DNA from: Oxalobacteraceae bacterium OTU3CAMAD1
Lineage (GTDB): Bacteria > Pseudomonadota > Gammaproteobacteria > Burkholderiales > Burkholderiaceae_D
DNA length: 64,000 bases
Assembly (NCBI GenBank): GCA_024123915.1
Contig: CP099650.1
Span: 4,030,001-4,094,000, forward strand
Reading direction: 5' to 3'
The notes under the pieces: model-generated
What the model was told of the DNA's origin: nothing
What the model saw: the letters and a program-made list of their open reading frames with translations, nothing else
Databases searched by the model: none
Shown: positions 27,772 through 37,645 of the stretch, one piece after another
Position numbering within the stretch: the first letter of the stretch is position 1
Layout: each line of letters starts with the position of its first letter
Program-made: the position numbers and the translations under genes

Positions 27772-28692
27772 ATGCGGTTACGGCACATAGAAGTATTCCA
27801 CGCGATCATGCAAGTCGGTACCATCAGCGGCGCTGCGCAGGTGCTGCACATTTCCCAGCCGGCCGTTACCAAGGTGCTGCAACATTGCGAACTGCAACTG
27901 GGCATGCCGCTGTTCGAACGGGTGCGCGGCAAGCTGTATCCCAAGCCGGAGGCGCACCGCCTGTTCGCGGAAACGGAAAAGCTGCATCACGAACTGCAAG
28001 GCATCCGCCGCCTCGCCGCCAGCCTCAAAAGCCGCACGGTGGAAACCATCCGCCTGGTGGCGACGCCGACGATCGCCGTCAGCGTCCTGCCGCAGGCGAT
28101 GAGCGCATGGCGTCGCGCCTTCGCCGACACCCGCTGCGAGCTGGCGACCCACCACACCAGCGAGATCATCAACACGCTGCGTCTCGGCGAGGCCGATCTC
28201 GGCCTGTCGCTGCAGGACCCGCGCCATCCGGGCATCATCGCCGAGCCGATCGCGCAGGGCGTGATGACGGTGATCGCGCCGCCGGGCAGCTGGTCGGCGG
28301 CGGAAGAGGGCGAAGCGCTATCGGCCTGCGGCCTGATAGGCGAGCTGATCGGCTACACAGACAACGATCCGTTGGGCGCACAGGTGGAGGCCGCCTGCGA
28401 AGCGCAAGGCATCGCGCCCTCGGTCCACACCGTGGTGCAAACCTACCAGATCGCCCGCTCGCTGGTGGAGGCGGGCGGCGGCATGGCCGTGGTCGATCCG
28501 TTCACTGCCGCTTCCGGGCGCGGGCGCCTGCAAAGCCGTCCCTGGGCGCCAGCCATTCCCATCCCGCTATACTTACTAACTCCGGCCCACGCGCCGCTGT
28601 CGCACGGCGCCCGCCGCTTGGCTGACAGTATCGGCACGGCCGCGCGGGCGTTGCTGGAAGAGACTTTATTATTTACTCCGTGGCAAAAATGA
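27772..28692 (+). CDS. LysR-type transcriptional regulator
   Basis: A 306-residue LysR regulator. The N-terminal winged helix-turn-helix (residues 1-60: MRLRHIEVFHAIMQVGTISG, ISQPAVTKVLQHCE) is followed by a substrate-binding-like effector domain (TPTIAVSVLPQAMSAW, LGEADLGLSLQDP, GGGMAVVDPFTA). The RHIEVFHA start is like regulators of amino-acid or cell-wall metabolism. It lies 29 bases after murQ, so it is probably cotranscribed and controls this locus. A hairpin (GAGCGGC 28717-28723 with GCCGCTC 28741-28747) follows but has no U run. Confidence 0.9.
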   Translation: MRLRHIEVFHAIMQVGTISGAAQVLHISQPAVTKVLQHCELQLGMPLFERVRGKLYPKPEAHRLFAETEKLHHELQGIRRLAASLKSRTVETIRLVATPTIAVSVLPQAMSAWRRAFADTRCELATHHTSEIINTLRLGEADLGLSLQDPRHPGIIAEPIAQGVMTVIAPPGSWSAAEEGEALSACGLIGELIGYTDNDPLGAQVEAACEAQGIAPSVHTVVQTYQIARSLVEAGGGMAVVDPFTAASGRGRLQSRPWAPAIPIPLYLLTPAHAPLSHGARRLADSIGTAARALLEETLLFTPWQK

Positions 28693-28898
28693 TACAAATG
28701 CCATTCCGTAAATTGAGAGCGGCTGGCATCCTCCTCCTGCGCCGCTCACTTTATGACTAAAAGTTATAACCTCAAAAGCTATTTTCATTGGATGGCGACA
28801 AAGTCGAGCGGCTAATCTGGACTGGCGGGACAGCGCGGCGCAATGACGCCGGCAACCGCCTGACTCGATAGATCGCAAGCACATCAAAGGGAGAGGCC

Positions 28899-31664
28899 GT
28901 GAAGGTTAAGAAACTGGCGCACATGATTGCGCTGATAGGTGTTGTCGCCCCGGCATCGGGACCGGTGCTGGCGCAAAGCGGCGAACCGAGCATGCAACGG
29001 GTCGAGATCACCGGCAGCAGCATCAAGCGGGTGGCCAAGGAGGGCGCTTTGCCGGTGCAGGTGATTAACTACGAAACCATCGAAAAGCAGGGCATCACCA
29101 GCACAGAACAGTTAATCCGCACCTTGTCGGCCAACGGCACGGGCGCCGACAACATGACTTCCGGTAATAACGTCTTCGGCGCCGACGCCGACCGCGTCAG
29201 CGGCGGCGCCTCGTACGCATCGCTGCGCGGACTCGGCCCCAACAGCACCCTGGTGCTGCTCAACGGCCGCCGCATCGCCACCTACGGCGCCAGCGGCAAG
29301 TCCGTCGACCTGAACGCCATTCCGCTGGGCGCCATCGCCCGCGTCGAGATCCTCAAGGACGGCGCCTCGGCCATCTACGGCACCGACGCCATCGGCGGCG
29401 TCATCAACTTCATCCTGCGCACAGATTATCGCGGCCTGGAGGCGTCCTACACCGGCAACTTCACCGAGGAGGGCGGCGGCGCCAAGCGCCGCCTGTCGCT
29501 GCTCGGCGGCACCGGCTCGCTGCAGACCGACGGCTACAACCTGATGGGTAGCGTCACCTACGACAACGACGAAAAGCTCAGCTCGCGCGAGCGCTCGTTC
29601 GCCAACGGCTTCCAGCCGGCGCGCGGCCTGTCGCCGGACACCACCGGCACGCCTTTCGCCAACCAGCTCAATGGCCCCGGCACCGCGCTGGGCGCCGGCT
29701 TCAAGATGCCCGGCGACAATACGACCTATCTGCAGGCGAATCCGCTCAGCTTCCAGGGCAAGTGCGATTCGATTCCCGGCATGTCGCAATACCAGACCGC
29801 GCTGTGGAGAGACGTTACCGCCGCCGCCCGCAGCACCTACTCGTGCGCCTACGACTATGGCGCCGACTACATTATCAGCTTCCCGGTCGAGCGCCTGAAC
29901 GCGGTCTCGCGCGGTACCGTGCAGATCAGCCCGGACCACAAGGTGTTCGTCGAGGCCCTGTACGGCCACAACAAAGCCATCTCGGAGCTGACGCCGGTGC
30001 AAATCTCCGCCACCGTGGCCAACGGCGGCGTCTACCCCGTCGGCGGCGCCTACTACCAGGACCTGTCGCAGTATATTTCCACCTTCGACAAGAGCAAGCC
30101 GATCTCGTACAAATGGCGCGCCAACGACTGGGGCTACCGCCAGCAGGAGAACGTCACCGACAACGCCCGCCTGCTGCTCGGCGCCGAGGGCGTCCTGCTG
30201 GGCAAGTGGGACTACCGCGCCGGCGTCTCCCACGGCGAGAGCAAGACCAAGACCCGCCTGCTGAACGGCTATGGCTACACCAGCAAGATCTACGCTGCGC
30301 TGGGCACCGGCCTCATCAATCCATGGCTGACGCCGGGGCAGTCGCAAACGCCGGAGGCGATCGCGCTGATCGACTCCACCCGCTATCGCGGCCCGCTACA
30401 GCACGGCAAAACAAAACTGACCCAGATCGACGGCAACATCTCCGGCGAGGTGATGCAATTGCCGGCGGGGGCGATGTCCATGGCGGTCGGCTTCGACCTG
30501 CGCCGCGAGGGCTACAGCTTCGCGCAGGATGTCGACGCCACGCAAATCTTGCTGGCGCCAGGCAACGCGGCGTTGAACGACGCGACGCGCGACATCAAGG
30601 CCTTTTACACCGAGCTCTTGGTGCCCGTCACCAAGGAGCTGGAGCTGCAACTGGCCGTGCGGCGCGACCACTACAGCGTATTCGGCGATACCACCAACCC
30701 CAAGGTGTCGTTCCGCTACCAGCCCAACAGTTCGCTGCTGTTCCGCGGCTCGGCCAACAAGGGTTTCCTGGCGCCGAGCTTCACGCAGCTGTATTCCGGC
30801 AGCCTGCTGCAGGAACTGCCAAACGGCATCATCGATCCCATCGGCTGCCCGGCCAATCCGGGCAATCCGGCTTTCTGCGCCATTCCGCGCCTGGAATATC
30901 TGACCGGCGGCAACACCAAGCTGAAGCCGGAGACCTCCAAGCAGGGCAGCCTCGGCGTCGTCTTCGAGCCGGTCAAGGGTTACTCGGCATCGCTGGATTA
31001 CTGGGCGATCAACACGCTCAACCGCATCCTGAACCGCACGCCGCAAGTGGTGCTGGCCAACGCGGCGGCACTGTCCGAGAACATCGTGCGCAATCCCGAC
31101 AATACCATCGCCTATGTGCAAGCGGGCTGGATCAATGCCGCCGGCGCCAAGACGCGCGGCGCCGACCTGAGCCTGCGCGGCGAAGGCAAGCTCAGCAATT
31201 ACAACTGGAACTTCAGTCTCGACGGCACCTATACCAACAGCTTCAAGTTCGCCGAGTTCGAAGGGCAGGAATACAAGGAATATGTGGGCAACTTCTACAC
31301 CCGCGACCTGTATCTGCGCTGGAAGCACAACGCCAGCTTCAGCCTGTCCAAAGGCGACTGGAGCGCCATGCTGATCCAGAACTACAGCACCGGCTACAAG
31401 GACCAGTTGCCGAACGCGGGCAAGTCGCCGCCGCCGCCGGGCTTCAATCCCAACGTCAAGGCTTATACCAAGTACGACCTGTCGGCTACTTACAGCGGCA
31501 TCCGCAACACCACGATCACGGTGGGCATCCAGAACATCCTCGACACCGATCCGCCGTTCACGGCGCACAACGTCGACGAAGTGGTGGGTGCCGGCTGGGA
31601 CCCGCGTGTCGCCGATCCGCGCGGCCGCTCGCTCAGCGTCTTGCTGAAGTATAAGTTCCTGTAA
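28899..31664 (+). CDS. TonB-dependent receptor coupled to an LD-carboxypeptidase
   Basis: A 921-residue outer membrane TonB-dependent receptor. It has a signal peptide (ending VLAQS), a TonB-box-like QRVEITGSSIKRV, and a plug with GGASYASLRGLGPNSTLVLLNGRR and EILKDGASAIYGTDAIGGVINF, then a barrel ending SVLLKYKFL. The start is a GTG at 28899 preceded by AAAGGGAGA. Its stop overlaps the next start by one base (TAATG), so the receptor and the LD-carboxypeptidase are coupled. From the neighbours I infer that it imports peptidoglycan fragments, but the receptor sequence itself does not reveal the ligand. Confidence 0.92.
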   Translation: MKVKKLAHMIALIGVVAPASGPVLAQSGEPSMQRVEITGSSIKRVAKEGALPVQVINYETIEKQGITSTEQLIRTLSANGTGADNMTSGNNVFGADADRVSGGASYASLRGLGPNSTLVLLNGRRIATYGASGKSVDLNAIPLGAIARVEILKDGASAIYGTDAIGGVINFILRTDYRGLEASYTGNFTEEGGGAKRRLSLLGGTGSLQTDGYNLMGSVTYDNDEKLSSRERSFANGFQPARGLSPDTTGTPFANQLNGPGTALGAGFKMPGDNTTYLQANPLSFQGKCDSIPGMSQYQTALWRDVTAAARSTYSCAYDYGADYIISFPVERLNAVSRGTVQISPDHKVFVEALYGHNKAISELTPVQISATVANGGVYPVGGAYYQDLSQYISTFDKSKPISYKWRANDWGYRQQENVTDNARLLLGAEGVLLGKWDYRAGVSHGESKTKTRLLNGYGYTSKIYAALGTGLINPWLTPGQSQTPEAIALIDSTRYRGPLQHGKTKLTQIDGNISGEVMQLPAGAMSMAVGFDLRREGYSFAQDVDATQILLAPGNAALNDATRDIKAFYTELLVPVTKELELQLAVRRDHYSVFGDTTNPKVSFRYQPNSSLLFRGSANKGFLAPSFTQLYSGSLLQELPNGIIDPIGCPANPGNPAFCAIPRLEYLTGGNTKLKPETSKQGSLGVVFEPVKGYSASLDYWAINTLNRILNRTPQVVLANAAALSENIVRNPDNTIAYVQAGWINAAGAKTRGADLSLRGEGKLSNYNWNFSLDGTYTNSFKFAEFEGQEYKEYVGNFYTRDLYLRWKHNASFSLSKGDWSAMLIQNYSTGYKDQLPNAGKSPPPPGFNPNVKAYTKYDLSATYSGIRNTTITVGIQNILDTDPPFTAHNVDEVVGAGWDPRVADPRGRSLSVLLKYKFL

Positions 31665-32725
31665 TGTCAGGGGGATTCAGCCGGCGGCAATTCGGCAACC
31701 TGCTGGCAGCCGCCGCGCTGGGGACAAGCGCGACGGCCGCCGCTGCGCCGTCGTCCAGCCGGAGGAACACCATGCGTCTGATGAAACCCGCCCGATTGTT
31801 GCCTGGCGACCTCGTCGGCATCATCGCGCCGGGCGGGCATACCAATGAGGAAGCGCTGGCGAAGGCGGTGGCCAATATCGAATCGCTGGGCTTGCGCGCA
31901 CGCGTCAGCAACAACATCCACTATGTCTACGGCAACTATGCGGGCACCGTCCAGCAGCGGCTCGAAGATCTGCATGGCATGTTTCTCGATCCGGAGATCA
32001 AGGCGGTGTGGGCGATACGGGGCGGCTCAGGCTGTATCTCTCTGCTCGAGCACATCGACTACCGGCTGATACGCGCCCATCCGAAGGTGCTGATCGGCTA
32101 TTCGGACATCACCTGCCTGCACCTGGCCTTGCTCAAGCATGCCGGGCTGGTGACTTTCCATGGGCCGGTGGCGTCGTCGACGTTCTCGGAGTACGCCGTC
32201 ACGCATATGCGGAACGTGCTGATGACGCCGCACGACAATTACACTATCGCGATGTCGGCGGAAAACGCGCTGGCCGGCGAGGAACACGCCAACTACAAGA
32301 TCCGCACCATCCATGCTGGTATCGCGACCGGGAGGTTGATCGGCGGCAATCTGTCACTGTTCAGCGCGGTGGCCGGCACGCCGTATGCGGCCGACTTCAC
32401 CGACGCCATCCTGTATCTGGAAGAGGTCAACGAGGAGCCGTACCGCGTCGACCGCATGATGACGCAGTTGCAGCTCAGCCAAGGGTACCGCCACGCCGCC
32501 GCTGTGATGCTGGGCATTTTCGAGAACTGCGAGGGGATCGACGGTGAAAGTGCCCTGTCGCTGGACGAGACGGTCGACCAGCACCTGCTGCCGCTGACGC
32601 GCCCGGCCGTCGCGGGCTATTCCTTCGGCCACATCCGCCATCAATTCACCATGCCGGTCGGCGTCCGGGCCCGGCTCGATACCGCGCGGCAAACACTGAC
32701 GTTGCTGGAGCCCGGCGTCGTCTAG
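31664..32725 (+). CDS. Exported LD-carboxypeptidase (peptidase S66)
   Basis: A 353-residue S66 peptidase with a Tat-type signal (FSRRQFGNLLAAAALGTSATA), so probably periplasmic. The catalytic residues are present: Ser147 in GYSDIT, Glu in YLEEVNEEPYRVDRM and His in FGHIRHQFTMP. VGIIAPGGHT and IRGGSGCISLLEHID are family landmarks. It should cut L,D-bonds in murein peptides and release D-Ala, upstream of DadA. S66 also includes MccF-type proteins that give immunity to microcin, which is a possible alternative for a gene coupled to a TonB receptor. It shares the fold but not the location of the protein at 3088-4008. Confidence 0.88.
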   Translation: MSGGFSRRQFGNLLAAAALGTSATAAAAPSSSRRNTMRLMKPARLLPGDLVGIIAPGGHTNEEALAKAVANIESLGLRARVSNNIHYVYGNYAGTVQQRLEDLHGMFLDPEIKAVWAIRGGSGCISLLEHIDYRLIRAHPKVLIGYSDITCLHLALLKHAGLVTFHGPVASSTFSEYAVTHMRNVLMTPHDNYTIAMSAENALAGEEHANYKIRTIHAGIATGRLIGGNLSLFSAVAGTPYAADFTDAILYLEEVNEEPYRVDRMMTQLQLSQGYRHAAAVMLGIFENCEGIDGESALSLDETVDQHLLPLTRPAVAGYSFGHIRHQFTMPVGVRARLDTARQTLTLLEPGVV

Positions 32726-32776
32726 CGGGGAGGGGGAGTGGTACACTGCCGCCTTTCCCGTAAGTCCCCTAATCCG

Positions 32777-33601
32777 ATGCACCCATCCCCCAGCCCCGAA
32801 TTCGCTCCAACCGAGCTGCGCGCCTACGCGCTGCATTGCCTGCAGGAACCCGATCCGACCAAAAAGGTCGCCGCCGTCGCCGCGATGGCGGCCGCGTCCG
32901 CCGCCGGCCTGTGCCCGCCGGACCCGGCCGCCATGCTGCAAGCCACCGCCGCCATCCCCGGCCGCCCGCGAAAGCCCGATCTGGTGCCGCCGCGCGAAGT
33001 GGGGCGCCGCTCGATGAACACGCTCGAAGGCCGCGCCATGCTGATCCACGCGCTGTCCCACATCGAATTCAACGCCATCAACTTGGCACTGGACGCGCTG
33101 TGGCGCTTCCCGAACTTGCCTGCCGGCTATTACATGGACTGGTTGCGCGTCGCCGACGAGGAAGCGTTGCATTTTTCTCTGCTGGTTGCGCACTTGGGTG
33201 TGTTGGGTCACACATACGGCGATTTCACCGCCCACGACAGTTTGTGGGAGATGGTCGAGCGAACCACCGGCGACGTGCTGGCCCGCATGGCCTTGGTGCC
33301 GCGCACCCTGGAGGCGCGCGGCCTGGACGCCAATCCGCCGCTGCGCGCCAAGCTGGCCCAGGCTGGCGATATGCCCGCCGCGCACATCCTCGACATCATC
33401 CTGCGCGACGAGATCGGCCATGTGGAGATTGGCAACCGCTGGTACAGGTATCTGTGCGATCAGAACGGCCTGGAGCCGGGGGCCGCCTATGCCGACCTGG
33501 CCCTGCGCTACCGCGCCCCCGCATTGCGCGGCCCGTTCAATGTCGAGGCCCGGGTGCAGGCCGGTTTTACGATGGACGAGATCCGCGCGATGGGAGGCTG
33601 A
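32777..33601 (+). CDS. DUF455 ferritin-like protein
   Basis: A 274-residue protein of the DUF455 family. It has the ferritin-like helical pattern with metal-ligand residues: IHALSHIEFNAINLALDAL (Glu and His), VADEEALHFSLLV (a second E..H), and IILRDEIGHVEIGNRWYRYL (a third E..H). The family is linked to di-iron chemistry but has no defined reaction. I chose the ATG at 32777 (MHPSPSPEF). It begins 51 bases after the LD-carboxypeptidase, perhaps on the same transcript. Confidence 0.88.
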   Translation: MHPSPSPEFAPTELRAYALHCLQEPDPTKKVAAVAAMAAASAAGLCPPDPAAMLQATAAIPGRPRKPDLVPPREVGRRSMNTLEGRAMLIHALSHIEFNAINLALDALWRFPNLPAGYYMDWLRVADEEALHFSLLVAHLGVLGHTYGDFTAHDSLWEMVERTTGDVLARMALVPRTLEARGLDANPPLRAKLAQAGDMPAAHILDIILRDEIGHVEIGNRWYRYLCDQNGLEPGAAYADLALRYRAPALRGPFNVEARVQAGFTMDEIRAMGG

Positions 33602-33742
33602 ACCCGGTCCGATTGCCTAAAACAACGGCTCCATTGCCTGATCCAACAGTGCGAATCAACCGTTCCGAATGCGCTTAATATTAATAAGACTGCCTCATCC
33701 AGAGAAGGCCTTTTAAACATTAGCCAACAGGACGTGAACACA

Positions 33743-34396
33743 ATGGACGACCTAAGCCAAGTAAAAATTTCCCGGCGCGACGTGCTGATCGCGGGCGCCT
33801 TGTCGGCGACGGCGGCGGCCGTGCCATCCGCTTCAAACGCCCAAGGCACGGCGGGCGCGGCCAACAGCGCCGCAGCGCCGCCGGTGCTGGCCAAGGTGTC
33901 GCTCCAGGTCAATGGCGAAGTCCGCAAGCTCGAGCTCGACACCCGCACCACCTTGCTCGATGCCCTGCGCGAGAATCTGCACCTGACCGGCACCAAGAAA
34001 GGTTGCGACCACGGTCAGTGCGGCGCCTGCACGGTGATCGTCGACGGCCGCCGCATCAATTCCTGCCTGACCCTTGCCGTGATGCATGAAGGCGCCAAGG
34101 TCACCACCATCGAGGGGCTGGGCACGCCCGGCAAGCTGCATCCGATGCAGGCCGCCTTCGTCAAGCACGACGGCTACCAGTGCGGCTACTGTACCCCGGG
34201 ACAAATCTGTTCGGCCGTGTCCGCGATCGAGGAGATCAAGCAGGGCATCCCAAGCCACGTCAGCCCCGATTTGACCGCGCGTCCGTTGCTCAACGCCACC
34301 GAATTGCGCGAACGCATGAGCGGCAACATCTGCCGCTGCGGCGCCTACTCCAACATCATCGACGCGATCAGCGAAGTCGCCGGGAGCGCCGCATGA
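33743..34396 (+). CDS. paoA: Periplasmic aldehyde oxidoreductase, iron-sulfur subunit PaoA
   Basis: A 217-residue [2Fe-2S] subunit of a xanthine-oxidase-family aldehyde oxidoreductase. It has a twin-arginine signal ([17 protein letters not shown]), then the ferredoxin-like cluster site [15 protein letters not shown] and the second cluster site [12 protein letters not shown] with [13 protein letters not shown] lies ten bases before the ATG at 33743; a GTG at 33734 would add three residues. It overlaps paoB by four bases (ATGA), so paoA-paoB-paoC is an operon. The enzyme detoxifies aldehydes in the periplasm. Confidence 0.9.
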   Translation: MDDLSQVKISRRDVLIAGALSATAAAVPSASNAQGTAGAANSAAAPPVLAKVSLQVNGEVRKLELDTRTTLLDALRENLHLTGTKKGCDHGQCGACTVIVDGRRINSCLTLAVMHEGAKVTTIEGLGTPGKLHPMQAAFVKHDGYQCGYCTPGQICSAVSAIEEIKQGIPSHVSPDLTARPLLNATELRERMSGNICRCGAYSNIIDAISEVAGSAA

Positions 34397-35346
34397 GAGC
34401 CTTTACCTATCAGCGCGCGCAGTCGCCGGCCGAAGCCGCAGCCCTCGCCGCGCGCACGCCCAACGCCAAGTTCATCGCTGGCGGCACCAATCTGCTGGAC
34501 TTGATGAAGCTGGAGATCGAAACGCCGGCCCACCTGATCGACGTCAACGGCGTCGGCCTGGACAAGATCGAAGCCACGCCGCAGGGCGGGCTGCGCATCG
34601 GCGCCATGGTGCGCAACACCGACCTGGCCGCCGACGAGCGCATCCGCCGCGACTACGGCGTGCTGTCCCGCGCCTTGCTGGCCGGCGCCTCGGCGCAGCT
34701 GCGCAACAAGGCCACCACCGCCGGCAACCTGCTGCAGCGTACCCGTTGCCCGTACTTTTACGACACCAACCAGGCCTGCAACAAGCGCACGCCGGGCAGC
34801 GGCTGCTCGGCCATCGCCGGACACAGCCGCAACCACGCGATTGTCGGCGTCAGCGATGAGTGCATCGCCACGCATCCGAGCGACATGGCCGTCGCCATGC
34901 AATTGCTGGACGCGGTCGTCGAGACCGTTCGTCCCGATGGCTCGACCCGCAGCATTCCGATGGCTGAATTCCACCGCCTGCCGGGCAAGACGCCGCATAT
35001 CGAAACCACGCTGATGCCGGGCGAGATGATCACCGCCGTGACGTTGCCCAAGCCGCTGGGCGGCAAGCATTTCTACCGCAAGGTGCGCGACCGCTCGTCC
35101 TACGCCTTCGCGCTGATCTCGGTGGCGGCCGTCGTCCAGCCGGACGGCACCGGCCGGGTCGCGCTGGGCGGCGTCGCCCACAAGCCCTGGCGCATGCCGG
35201 GCGCCGACGACAGCATGGCGCGCGGCGGCAAGGCCGTGGCCGCCCAATTGCTGGCCGGCGCCAAGACCACCCACGAGAACGCCTTTAAGATCACCCTGGT
35301 TCAGCGCACGATAGAATCTGTGCTGGCGGAAGCGAAGAAAGCCTGA
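34393..35346 (+). CDS. paoB: Aldehyde oxidoreductase FAD subunit PaoB
   Basis: A 317-residue FAD-binding subunit (CO-dehydrogenase flavoprotein family). It has [11 protein letters not shown] for FAD and [17 protein letters not shown], followed by [18 protein letters not shown] and DECIATH; these extra cysteines match the [4Fe-4S] cluster unique to PaoB. It transfers electrons from the molybdenum subunit. The start overlaps the paoA stop (ATGA); paoC follows four bases after the stop. Confidence 0.9.
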   Translation: MRAFTYQRAQSPAEAAALAARTPNAKFIAGGTNLLDLMKLEIETPAHLIDVNGVGLDKIEATPQGGLRIGAMVRNTDLAADERIRRDYGVLSRALLAGASAQLRNKATTAGNLLQRTRCPYFYDTNQACNKRTPGSGCSAIAGHSRNHAIVGVSDECIATHPSDMAVAMQLLDAVVETVRPDGSTRSIPMAEFHRLPGKTPHIETTLMPGEMITAVTLPKPLGGKHFYRKVRDRSSYAFALISVAAVVQPDGTGRVALGGVAHKPWRMPGADDSMARGGKAVAAQLLAGAKTTHENAFKITLVQRTIESVLAEAKKA

Positions 35347-35350
35347 CGCC

Positions 35351-37552
35351 ATGAAATTCACCACTCCAGCCACCACCAATCCGATCGACCAGCTCAAGCT
35401 CGTCGGCAAGCCCCTGGACCGCATCGACGGTCCGCTCAAGACCACCGGCACCGCGCCGTACGCGTATGAACAGCACGAGGCCGCGCCCAACGCCGCCTAC
35501 GGCTACGTGGTCGGCGCCGCCATCGCCAAGGGACGCATCGTCTCGATGGACCTGGCCGCCGCCAAGCGCGCGCCCGGCGTCATCGCCATCGTCACCGCCG
35601 ACAACGCCGGCAAGCTGGGCAAGGGCAAGATGAACACCGCCAAGCTGCTCGGCGGTCCGGAGATCCAGCATTACCACCAGGCCGTCGCGCTGGTGGTCGC
35701 CGAGAGCTTCGAACAGGCGCGCGCGGCCGCGCAACTGGTGCAGGTCAAGTACGCGGCCGCCAAGGGCGCCTACGACCTGGCCAAGGAAAAAGACAAGGGC
35801 GTGCCGCACAAGGACAAGGAAAACGCCGATTCCAAGGTGGGCGACTTCGCCAGCGCCTTCGCCTCGGCGCCGGTGCGCATCGACGCCACCTACACCACGC
35901 CCGACCAGTCGCACGCGATGATGGAGCCGCACGCGTCCATCGCCAAATGGGACGGCGACAAGGTCACTTTGTGGACCTCGAACCAGATGATCGCCTGGAG
36001 CCAAGGCGACGTCGCCAAGACGCTCGGTATTCCGAAAGAAAAAGTACGCCTGGTCTCGCCGTACATCGGCGGCGGCTTCGGCGGCAAGCTGTTCTTGCGC
36101 AGCGAAGCCTTGCTGGCCGCGCTGGGCGCCAAAGCGGCCAACCGGGCGGTCAAGGTCACCTTGCAACGTCCGCTGATGTTCAACAACACCACGCACCGGC
36201 CGGCAACGATCCAGCGCATCCGCATCGGCGCCAGCAGGGAAGGCAAGATCACCGCCATCGGGCATGAGAGCTGGTCGGGCGACCTGCCGGACGGCCAACC
36301 GGAGACGGCGGTCAACCAGACCAAGCTGCTGTATGCCGGCGCCAACCGCATGACCAAGATGCGCCTGTCCGTGCTCGACCTGCCCGAAGGCAACGCCATG
36401 CGCGCGCCGGGCGAGGCGCCGGGCCTGATGGCGCTGGAAATCGCCGTCGACGAGCTGGCGGAAAAACTCAAGATGGACCCGGTGACGTTCCGCATCATCA
36501 ACGATGTCACGCACGATCCGGCCAAGCGCGAGCGCAAGTTCTCGCAGCGGCGGCTGGTCGAGTGCCTGCGCAATGGCGCCGAACGCTTCGGCTGGAGCGC
36601 GCGCAGCGTGGAGCCCGGCAAGGTGCGCGACGGCCGCTGGCTGGTGGGCATGGGTGTCGCCGCCGCATTCCGCAACAACCTGGTGATGAAATCCGCCGCC
36701 CGCGTGCGCCTGGACGGCAAGGGCATCGTCACGGTCGAGACCGACATGACCGATATCGGTACCGGCACCTACACCATCATCGCCCAGACCGCCGCCGAAA
36801 TGATGGGCCTGCCCATCGACAAGGTCGTGGTCAAGCTGGGCGACTCCGATTTCCCGGTCTCGGCCGGCTCGGGCGGGCAGTGGGGCGCCAACAGCGCAAC
36901 CGCCGGCGTGTATGCCGCCTGCGTCAAGTTGCGCGAGGCGATCGCGCAAAAGGCCGGCTTGAACGCGGCCGAGGCCGAATTCACGGGCGGCTCGGTGCGC
37001 GCCGGCGGCAAGTCGGTCACGTTGCAGCAAGCCGCGCAGGATGGCGAGATCGTTGCCGAGGACACAATGGAGTACGGTGACCTGGACAAGAAGTACCAGC
37101 AATCGACCTTTGGCGCGCACTTCGTCGAAGTGGCGGTCGACGCCTACACCGGCGAAACGCGCATCCGCCGCATGTTGGCGGTGTGCGCGGCCGGGCGCAT
37201 CCTCAATCCCAAGTCGGCGCGCAGCCAGGTGATCGGCGCGATGACGATGGGCGCCGGCGCCGCGTTGATGGAGCACCTTGTCGTCGACAAGCGTGGCGGC
37301 TTCTTCGTCAACCACGATCTGGCGGGCTATGAAGTGCCGGTGCACGCCGACATTCCACATCAGGAAGTGATTTTCCTGGAGGAGACCGATCCGATCTCAT
37401 CGCCGATGAAGGCCAAGGGGGTGGGCGAGTTGGGCATTTGCGGCGTCGGCGCTGCCATCGCCAACGCGGTCTACAACGCCACCGGCGTGCGCGTGCGCGA
37501 CTACCCGATCACGCTCGACAAGCTGATCGACAAGATGCCGCTGACCGCGTAA
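35351..37552 (+). CDS. paoC: Aldehyde oxidoreductase molybdenum subunit PaoC
   Basis: A 733-residue molybdopterin-binding subunit of the xanthine-oxidase family. Landmarks are YTTPDQSHAMMEPHASIAKW, SPYIGGGFGGKLFLRSEALLAA, AMRAPGEAPGLMALE, TDIGTGTYTIIAQTAAEMMG, GSGGQWGANSAT and the C-terminal MKAKGVGELGICGVGAAIANA, whose Glu is the catalytic base. With PaoA and PaoB it oxidises aldehydes to acids in the periplasm. PaoD, the chaperone that normally follows, is not here, so it must be encoded elsewhere if the enzyme is active. Confidence 0.92.
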   Translation: MKFTTPATTNPIDQLKLVGKPLDRIDGPLKTTGTAPYAYEQHEAAPNAAYGYVVGAAIAKGRIVSMDLAAAKRAPGVIAIVTADNAGKLGKGKMNTAKLLGGPEIQHYHQAVALVVAESFEQARAAAQLVQVKYAAAKGAYDLAKEKDKGVPHKDKENADSKVGDFASAFASAPVRIDATYTTPDQSHAMMEPHASIAKWDGDKVTLWTSNQMIAWSQGDVAKTLGIPKEKVRLVSPYIGGGFGGKLFLRSEALLAALGAKAANRAVKVTLQRPLMFNNTTHRPATIQRIRIGASREGKITAIGHESWSGDLPDGQPETAVNQTKLLYAGANRMTKMRLSVLDLPEGNAMRAPGEAPGLMALEIAVDELAEKLKMDPVTFRIINDVTHDPAKRERKFSQRRLVECLRNGAERFGWSARSVEPGKVRDGRWLVGMGVAAAFRNNLVMKSAARVRLDGKGIVTVETDMTDIGTGTYTIIAQTAAEMMGLPIDKVVVKLGDSDFPVSAGSGGQWGANSATAGVYAACVKLREAIAQKAGLNAAEAEFTGGSVRAGGKSVTLQQAAQDGEIVAEDTMEYGDLDKKYQQSTFGAHFVEVAVDAYTGETRIRRMLAVCAAGRILNPKSARSQVIGAMTMGAGAALMEHLVVDKRGGFFVNHDLAGYEVPVHADIPHQEVIFLEETDPISSPMKAKGVGELGICGVGAAIANAVYNATGVRVRDYPITLDKLIDKMPLTA

Positions 37553-37571
37553 ATAGTTCCATAAAGCAATG

Positions 37572-37607
37572 ATGCCGAGCCCCGGCTATCGAACGGGGCT
37601 CCGGCAT
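37572..37607 (+). terminator. Hairpin between paoC and the TerC gene
   Basis: ATGCCGAGCCCCG pairs with CGGGGCTCCGGCAT (a 13-pair stem with one bulged G). No U run follows, so it may end the paoABC transcript by another route or stabilise its 3' end. A TACAAT (37612-37617) follows 29 bases before the next start. Confidence 0.4.
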
Positions 37608-37645
37608 GGATTACAATGCATGCTTCTCAACACTGAAAGCAGCGC

